Assembly: GCA_009809945.1 (NCBI GenBank)
Contig: WTPW01000584.1
Location: 271,156 to 335,155, forward strand
DNA from: Gigaspora margarita
Lineage: Eukaryota > Glomeromycota > Glomeromycetes > Diversisporales > Gigasporaceae
Reading direction: 5' to 3'
DNA length: 64,000 bases
In this document: piece by piece, positions 57,626 to 64,000 of the stretch
Numbering within the stretch: position 1 is the first letter of the stretch
Layout of the letters: the number at the start of each line of letters is the position of its first letter
Translations under genes and position numbers: made by a program
The notes under the pieces: generated by a model
The model's input: the letters and a program-made list of their open reading frames with translations, nothing else
Database searches by the model: none
What the model was told of the DNA's origin: nothing

Positions 57626-57934
57626 CTTTATTTACAAAAAGTTTATTTTTAATAGATCAAACCAATTTCGAAATAATTGAGCTTCTTGATATTGTTTTAT
57701 AGCATAATTTAAAGAAGAAGTCACTCCTTACCTTCTCACAATAATTGCTTGAAGTCAAATATGCTGGCATATCTTTTTCTGAGCATGTAAAAAAAAATGG
57801 CTCTAAAATAAATTGATACTTTTTTATTATATTTTCACATACTTTGTCTATTTCTTTATTCATATATTTTTTTGAATGATATGAATAAAATGAGTCTTTC
57901 ATTTTAGGAAATAATTTACTAAGATCTGTATATA

Positions 57935-59241
57935 TAGTGGCCTACTATATTATTATGGACACTTTTTGGGTGACCATTACTCAAAATCGAGTAAGTAAAT
58001 GTAGCATGAAATTTATATCACATGACCATCCAATCTCATGGTACAACATACTAAAATTTTACATGATTTCATTACATCGTGCAGTAATTATGCAAAAAAT
58101 TCTAAAAATTTGATTTTTTATTTGTGCGAAAGCCAAAATTTTGCATTTTTTATTTTTCTCATTTTTTTTTTTACATTTTATATAAAAAAAACAAATTATA
58201 TTATAATATTTGATGGGTCCCCCCAAGTTTCTATACAAGCATCAACCCGATTGGGGATGCTGACGACAGTCTGTGGCAAAGTTCTGGTAGTGTTTCATAC
58301 CACAATTTTTTAACAAGAGCAACCGGCTTTACGTGATTACTAATGCCCATTTTTTATTTTGTTCATGCCAGAGGAACCCAGAAAAGGATGTATATAGGTC
58401 TCATCCGACTACAACACACCACTCCCAATGTTCAAGTGCCTATTTATACCTTTTTTCCATATTCTCAGCCATAATAAGAGGCTTTGGGGATGATACAAGA
58501 GGACAAGCCCAAACTGTGCAAAGCATAGCACATGGTACTCTCGGAAATTGTTTTTTTGCTTTGACAATTGTATAGGTTGGTTATTTGTGTAAGGCTGAGA
58601 TAGCAGTTGCCACCTGTGACTAAGCCTTTAAGGTTTTTGAGATCAAAGGATGTTAGAGTTTTCGATCGACCAGTCCTTTTTTTTTGAATTTCTGTGCCTG
58701 ACTCACTATACTGCTTTATGACATTCCACAGAACTTTTACTACAACCAGCCACAGCTGCAATTGTACGATATGAATCACCTCTTTGGTGTCTATAAATTA
58801 TGGCTCCTCGCTAACTTTCTGTTAAATCTTTCTTTACGCCCATTTTTTGTGGGAAAAAAAATTAAGATGCACATTTGTTTATTTTTATACTGACTGGTCA
58901 TACAGATATACCTATTTTATACCTTGTAATGTGATCTGGGTGTCACACTATATTTGAGTGAAAATTTAACCAATTTGAGCAAAAAATCGATTTTTTGTGA
59001 ATTTTTTTTAAAAAAAAAATTCAAAAAATTCTGAAAATCGATTTTTGTACAACTCCGAAAATGTTACTTTGTACTATCTTTTGCATTACTCCAGTGCAAT
59101 CTAATAATACTGCGTAAAATGTTAGTATGTTGTACCATATGATCAGATGGTCATGTGATATAAATTTCGTGCTGTGTTTACTTACCCGATTTTGAGCGAC
59201 GGTCACCCAAAAAGTGTTCGTAATAATATGGTAGGCCACTG
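57935..59241 (-). mobile_element. Tc1/mariner transposon, 1.3 kb, internally damaged
   Basis: Inverted ends of about 130 bp starting (C/T)AGTGGCCTACTATATTATT and CAGTGGCCTACCATATTATT, with TA on both sides (57933-57934 and 59242-59243). Size and ends are those of a Tc1-type element. It is inserted in the gag-protease remnant, between the zinc knuckle and the protease. Confidence 0.9.
58200..58840 (-). pseudogene. Tc1-like transposase
   Basis: ATG at 58840 gives MGVKKDLTES, a TAG, then GDSYRTIAAVAGCSKSSV (first helix-turn-helix); a frame change leads to GRSKTLTSFDLKNL (second DNA-binding part, open 58465-58779). SDETYIHPF near 58400 carries a catalytic Asp of the DDE domain, and TLPQTVVSIPNRVDACIETW near 58220-58280 is the family C-terminus. 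Most of the catalytic core between is missing, so the copy is inactive. Confidence 0.85.
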
Positions 59242-59559
59242 TATTTCTGTTAGAATTTCTTTAGAGCATTGAAAAATATATCTTGTTAAAACATATTTAA
59301 CTAATTCTATAAATATCTGATTTTTATTAATAGTTTTTTTACTAGTTTTTGGTTTTTTGAATTTCTTTTTTATAGAAGATTTAGAAAGCCCTTTGTTTTT
59401 TTTATATTAAAACAATTAGTTTCTTTATATTCAATCTCACTATTTTCTTGGTCACTTTTTTCTTGGCTACTTTCTTCTTGATTACTTTCATTAATTATAA
59501 ACTCTATATCATCTTCTGATTGGCTTTGGTCTAATATTCGTATTGAAAGCTAGTGATAT

Positions 59560-60690
59560 TATTAATTTTTTTTGTCTTTCTAACTTTGGGGCAATTCTTT
59601 TTTGTATGACCAGCTTTTCTACAAATAGAATAGTATCTTCTTATTTTCTTTGATTTTGTTAATTTTTTAGCTATAGGCTTTTTTGTAGCATATAATTTTT
59701 TTGATTGAATGTTATAATTCGCATAACCTAATCTTTTATATAATTCTTCTTCAATAAAATTTTCTAAAGCATCCAGATTTCTAGTTGCATCATCAGAATA
59801 CCCTAGTCTTTGGACTATAAAATCTAAATGATCATACGCTTTTTATATATTGTTAAATTTTCACTGGGTATTGTATTAGATAAAATTATAGGAACTGATA
59901 AATTGCTATTAACTCTATTATATGTAAAGGTAGAAGGTTTTTGCTCAAGCCATGTGTCCTTAACAGCTGTAAAGAAAGCATTTATATCTGCAGGATTTGT
60001 TATTTTTACTCTTGTAAATAATTCATCAGGTAAATGATTCTATAATATAGCCAATGCATCCAGGTTATTGTTTGGTGTCTGTAACAATAAAAGATGAATT
60101 CTGTTTTCATAGGTTTGAGGAGTATCGGTCTAGTTAAATTTTTCTTGTGCTAATCTGGACAAAGAGGTATTGCATGATCCTATAGTTTCTTTATAATATT
60201 TATACTATAACCAAGCTAAGAATCATGTTGGGGTATCAATATTTGTACCTATGGGATGTTGGGCTGGAATAGATGTATATTTACCAGATATTTTAGATTT
60301 TAAAATTTAGCTTTTATGGTATCATTAAATTTAGCAACTTCCAATGTACCTCTATATGAAAATACTTGTACTACTCTATATAATATTCATCAGGAGGTTC
60401 CTGGCCTATATATTAGGAAATTTTGCAATCAATAGGAATAATGAAAACATAACATCTTGTAAGGTTGTCATGTTTGTTAAATTATTATTTTGTAATAATA
60501 TAATTTGTTGATTTAAATTTAAAATTAATTGTTCTGAATTTCTGCATTTATTTTTTCATTTGGTGTATTGTTTTTCTGTAAGATTTAAGAGATATGTAGT
60601 AATTGCTCCATCTGTCTTATAGTTTTGTAGTTGCTATTAGGTTCATCTATTTAAGAAATACAAGTCAAAGTTTTCTTGAATTAATTTGCT
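59560..60690 (-). pseudogene. Gag-like protein, capsid and zinc-knuckle part
   Basis: Minus-strand fragments include SIPAQHPIGTNIDTP, ENRIHLLLLQTPNNN, LPDELFTRVKITNPADINAFFTAVKDTW and a knuckle YYSICRKAGHTKKNC (59588-59640), in which the first Cys of CX2CX4HX4C is Tyr. Broken by stops and shifts. A Lys-rich tail follows. Confidence 0.68.
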
Positions 60691-60693
60691 AAC

Positions 60694-61119
60694 TTATCTA
60701 TTTTTATTACGGTATAAGAACCACCAGCAATGGCATTCTTTTGCTTCATTATTATAAACTATAGTCATTAAATTCAAGTCTATTCCAGTATTATTTTGAA
60801 GCATAGCTAACTGGGTTTGTAAATTTGTTAACTGGGTTTGCAAATCTGCTACTTGATTTTTTGCATAAATTGCTTGCCTATTGACTCGTGGATATATATC
60901 TTGTACCAACTCTTCAAACCTATCTCCAGCTTCAAAAATTATTTTAAGATAATCTGCAATATCATTTAATGTTAGAGCTGTTGTAATTGGGCTTTGAAAG
61001 TACTGTCTAATTTTATTAATCTCTCGCTTAATTCTATTATTTTGGATAATGGCTTGATTTTTAGGTAAAGATAATTGGGGTGATCCTGGTTGTTGTGTCA
61101 TATCACTATCTTCTTCCAA
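60694..61119 (-). CDS. Gag-like protein, N-terminal part (141 residues)
   Basis: An open frame from ATG at 61119. It has an acidic start (MEEDSDMTQQPGSP), a basic helix (NNRIKREINKIRQYF) and a short coiled coil with repeated LQTQLTNLQTQLAML. It lies just upstream of the capsid/knuckle remnant on the same strand, so it is probably its N-terminus. Confidence 0.55.
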   Translation of the reverse strand: MEEDSDMTQQPGSPQLSLPKNQAIIQNNRIKREINKIRQYFQSPITTALTLNDIADYLKIIFEAGDRFEELVQDIYPRVNRQAIYAKNQVADLQTQLTNLQTQLAMLQNNTGIDLNLMTIVYNNEAKECHCWWFLYRNKNR

Positions 61120-61284
61120 TTCTTGCTCGAAGTTAAATTTATTATAATCTACTTTTTTTTCTTGAAAATTGTTTTCTATATATATTGTTGCGGCTGAAGC
61201 TGGAAATGGCTAAAGCTGGAAAACAGATAAGCTGATTTAAAAAAATAAGTCCTACCAAAATCCACTTATACTCTTTTATTATTA

Positions 61285-61345
61285 AAACTAACCCTAAACC
61301 ATAACCTAACCCTAAAAAAACCCTAACAAAAGGCCCTAAAATTTT
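61285..61345. repeat. Interstitial telomere-like repeats
   Basis: CTAACCCTAAACC, CCTAACCCTAAAAA and CCCTAACAAAAGGCCCTAAA resemble degenerate copies of the CCCTAA telomeric unit. Shorter traces occur near 3515-3565, 29131-29168 and 39640-39660. Confidence 0.6.
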
Positions 61346-61429
61346 TTAAAAATTTCATATTAAAATAATTAAAATTTCTAGTATCAGCCATGACATATAT
61401 TTTTTTAAGCTTTTAGAAAAATATTTATT

Positions 61430-61740
61430 AAGTTTGTCTATTTTATTCTAAAAAATGCTAACTTCTTTTCTAAATAATCTATATAATTTTCTTGCTTTTC
61501 AGATTTTTTAAATACATTAGCTAATCATTTTATAAGATCAGAAATTTCTGATCGCAGTAGGTCTAGCTCTTCATCCCAAATTGGGATTTCTTTTTCAAGA
61601 TAATTAATATAATCCTCTTTTGAGACAAGATCCTGTTGTAATCAATTTTGTATTGCTAATAAAGCATCTTTAAATTGATTGATTCGATCACTTATTTATC
61701 TTATAGTTATATAAAAGGGATCAAAATGTGAGAACCAATT
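61430..61740 (-). pseudogene. Coiled-coil frame upstream of the gag-like gene
   Basis: The minus strand reads SDRINQFKDALLAIQN, LVSKEDYINYLEKEIPIWDEELD, LLRSEISDLIK and SEKQENYIDYLEKKLAFF with a few stops. Repeated NYLEKE/DYLEKK suggests a coiled coil. It may be part of the same retroelement. No ATG can be chosen; the hAT-like element adjoins its upstream side. Confidence 0.5.
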
Positions 61741-61761
61741 ATTTTTATTGATCCTCAGAGA

Positions 61762-62603
61762 TAGGGTACGGAATCAGGCCAGGCTACCCGGGCCCAAACC
61801 CGGCCCGCACTGCGAAATTTCCAGGTTGGGCCTATATTTTTAGACCCGTAATTATAGTGGGCCGGGCCTATACCAAGCCCGCTAAAATATGAGCCCGGGC
61901 CGGGCTTTATAAAAAAAGCCCGCAAACCCCAAAAAGCCCATTGAAATAAGTCATATATCATCTGCGGCCTATGCATTAAAAAATTTTTAAATAAATTTTT
62001 ATATTTGAACGCTAATTAGATTATATAAAACTTTAAATTAATTTGCTCAATAAAACTAATTTAGGTTATTTGAACCTGATTTAGTTCATTTGAACCTTGT
62101 TTAATTTTAAGGTTTGTTTAATTTATTCCCTGCCCCTCCCATACAAATTTCAAAAAAATAACGTTAAACGAAACTTAATTGCAAACAGCCTTAATACTAG
62201 TTTTCTGGTATATATCTATGATTATATTAGATCCGCCGTAATAAATTTTCTAGTTCTTAATTGTACTCCTATAAGTTTTGAACGAAGAAGTCACTTGTTT
62301 GCTATTTTCGAATTCTACAAATTGATAGAATTTGAAAATAACTTTAAATGTTCAAATTAACTGGGCTGTTTGTAAAATTTGCACTCATATAATAGAGAAC
62401 CAGAGTACAACTTTAATTTTGTTGGTTCCATATATGTGGGCCAACGGGCTGGGTTGGGCCCCCTTGAAGCCCGGTAGTGCCTGACCTGGGCCTGGCCCAC
62501 TTAGTTATAATCAGGTTTAGGCACGGGCCGGGTTTAAACATCTTTTTATCGGGCTTATGAAACCCCAGCTGACCCGGCCTGACCCGGCCCATTCCGGACC
62601 CTA
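61762..62603. mobile_element. GC-rich-ended hAT-like element, 842 bp
   Basis: Flanked by CTCAGAGA on both sides (61754-61761 and 62604-62611), a perfect 8-bp duplication. Ends TAGGGTACGGAATCAGGCC and (other strand) TAGGGTCCGGAATGGGCC. Both arms are packed with GGGCCGGGC/AAGCCCG subterminal repeats, while the middle is AT-rich with no transposase. Frames inside are chance frames. Confidence 0.93.
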
Positions 62604-62611
62604 CTCAGAGA

Positions 62612-63310
62612 GCATGTAATCTTGATCAGGATTAATGTTGTTAGTTGAAATACATAATTTAGTCAACTATTTAGCAATTAATGTCTAAATATATTTCAAC
62701 ATGGCATTATTTTTTTTTTGAAATATCAAAAGTCTAAATTTGACTAAATGCCTAAATAGTTGACTAAATAAATACTATGTGACTAAATGTCTAAATAGTT
62801 GACTAAATAAAATACTATGTGATTAAATGTCTAAATTAAATATAAACAATAAAATTATTTATAAATAAATTGAATATTATATTATTACTACTGCACTTTT
62901 AAAAACAAAGCACAACTATCAATTTAAACTTAATTAGTGATAATCTATTCAGTGCTTTTTATATATGATGCACGTAATGCGCAGTATTATATCTGGTTTA
63001 TAAAAAATGCTCCATTGCTGGAATATTAAGGAATTTTGTTCCACTCTTGACCTTGTTCATAATTTATATTAATTTTTCCCAGTTGGGAACTTCCAGATGC
63101 TTGAGATAAATTGATCTGCATTATCGCATAAAAATATATCTGCAAAAATCATATGCATAGTTTCAAAATTCGTACACATTATTATTACTAGTTCTAATAA
63201 TAATAGACAGGTTTAGATATTTGTTTAGAGGTAGCTTTATGTAATGAAACAAGTAATAAATTAATCATTTAAATGGAGTCTATAATAATACGGATAATAA
63301 TTTAATATGT
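62612..63310. other. AT-rich stretch with a short tandem repeat
   Basis: No gene. At about 62742-62840 a unit of about 46 bp (GACTAAATGTCTAAATAG, TTGACTAAATAAAATACTATGT) occurs a little more than twice. Confidence 0.65.
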
Positions 63311-63458
63311 TAGTGCAATTTATATAGTCTAATAATCAGTCTGTCTAGTCTCATACTGATCATTCCTAATCAGTCCTGGACTGCAGTCCAGCCTAACTTT
63401 TTAAAAGACTGCCAGTCTTTGGACCAAGATGGACCGGACGGACCAATTAACAGCACTA
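63311..63458. mobile_element. Possible small hAT-like element
   Basis: TAGTGCAATTTATATAGTC and (other strand) TAGTGCTGTTAATTGGTCC are weakly similar ends; inside are CAGTCC/GGACTG palindromes (near 63383-63410) and GGACCGGACGGACC. No target duplication was found, so this is tentative. Confidence 0.3.
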
Positions 63459-63479
63459 ATGGGAATAGGTTTGCTATTC

Positions 63480-63660
63480 AAACATCCAAACAAGCTCTGT
63501 CAAAACCTCTAGTCTAGAACTTATTATTTGAACTCGTACCAATTATTCTCACAATGCATAAACTACTAACTTCTTGGTTTCAAATTTCCTAAACCCAAGG
63601 TCCTGAACTACACCCTGACTAATACATGAAAACACAAGTATAAGAAAGATATCCAATATA
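63480..63660. repeat. Dispersed repeat, copy 2
   Basis: Diverged copy of 41700-41910 with the same order of short matches. Confidence 0.62.
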
Positions 63661-63689
63661 TGCCCACCATTATCGTCAGCATCTGTTTC

Positions 63690-64000
63690 AGGTCTCTGCA
63701 GTCGCAGAGTCTAACTAACCATTAATAAGGTTCTTGCACTGCCACTGCAGCCACAGAGCCTAACTATCTACTAATAAGGTCTTGTACTGCACCGTGGAGC
63801 CTAAATATCTATTAATAAGGTCCTTCACTACTACTGTAACTATGGAGCCTAACTATTTACTAATAAGACCCTTGCACTGACTACTGCAACTGCGGAGCCT
63901 AACTATCTACTAATAAGGTCCTTGCACTACTACTGCAGCAGTGGAGCCTAACTATGCACTAATAAGGTCCTTGTAGCTGCGGTACTTAACTATCTACTAT
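63690..64000. repeat. Minisatellite, about 52-58 bp unit, running off the window
   Basis: About six copies of a unit built of GAGCCTAACTATCTACTAAT and AAGGTCCTTGCACTACTACTG with a variable CTGCAG/CAGCTGC part. The final copies run to the last base. Confidence 0.88.

Noticed and set aside
58038..58575. Plus-strand frames in the Tc1 element
   Set aside because: They are antisense to recognisable transposase fragments.

Overview
The window is a very AT-rich, gene-poor stretch of a eukaryotic nuclear genome that consists almost entirely of transposable elements in several layers of nesting. The mix of elements (LINEs with an APE-type endonuclease and RNase H, a Ty3/gypsy element, tRNA-headed SINEs, many hAT, Tc1/mariner, pogo and PIF-like miniature elements, and a Polinton-type family B DNA polymerase), together with the base composition and scattered TTAGGG-like blocks, suggests a fungus with an expanded repeat-rich genome, such as an arbuscular mycorrhizal (glomeromycete) fungus. 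That assignment is inference; no host housekeeping gene, rRNA or functional tRNA was recognised.

Layout. 1-561: end of an open frame rich in Ser/Thr and made of about 57-bp repeats, running in from the left edge. 562-2689: AT-rich with a degenerate tandem repeat. 2690-19951: a foldback element with long inverted arms, split by a LINE (4399-19715, clear target-site duplication). The LINE is split by a Ty3/gypsy retrotransposon (9104-18210, minus strand) and hit by a PIF/Harbinger-like miniature element (18721-18946). One gypsy LTR carries a 180-bp miniature element. 20367-24790: an inverted-repeat element filled with at least eleven copies of a palindromic unit, split by a 1.7-kb hAT-like element that contains a Tc1-like foldback. 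25125-25870: a SINE. 27307-30101: nested miniature elements. 30110-36602: a second, decayed LINE of the same general type with a hAT-like insertion near its 3' end. 36750-41400: SINE head, pogo-like element and another nest (TIR element, Tc1-like foldback, SINE).

42939-55620 is the most unusual part. It holds a decayed protein-primed type DNA polymerase B of the Polinton/Maverick/adintovirus kind, then remnants of a RING-like protein, a coiled-coil protein and a CxxC protein. The polymerase and the coiled-coil gene are each cut by an insertion of the same family of T-rich elements with matching inverted ends (46807-50288 and 52193-54218). From 55672 to the right edge lie a hAT-like element, a gag-protease remnant on the minus strand cut by a Tc1/mariner copy, a GC-rich hAT-like element with a perfect 8-bp duplication, and a minisatellite that runs off the window.

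Nearly all coding sequence is broken by stops and frameshifts, and many changes are G:C to A:T. Catalytic residues are lost in the gypsy protease (Asp to Asn), the polymerase motif C (first Asp to Asn) and both LINE RNase H domains. The genes therefore no longer work together; the window records successive invasions. Target-site duplications let the relative order of many insertions be read directly. Boundaries without such duplications are approximate.
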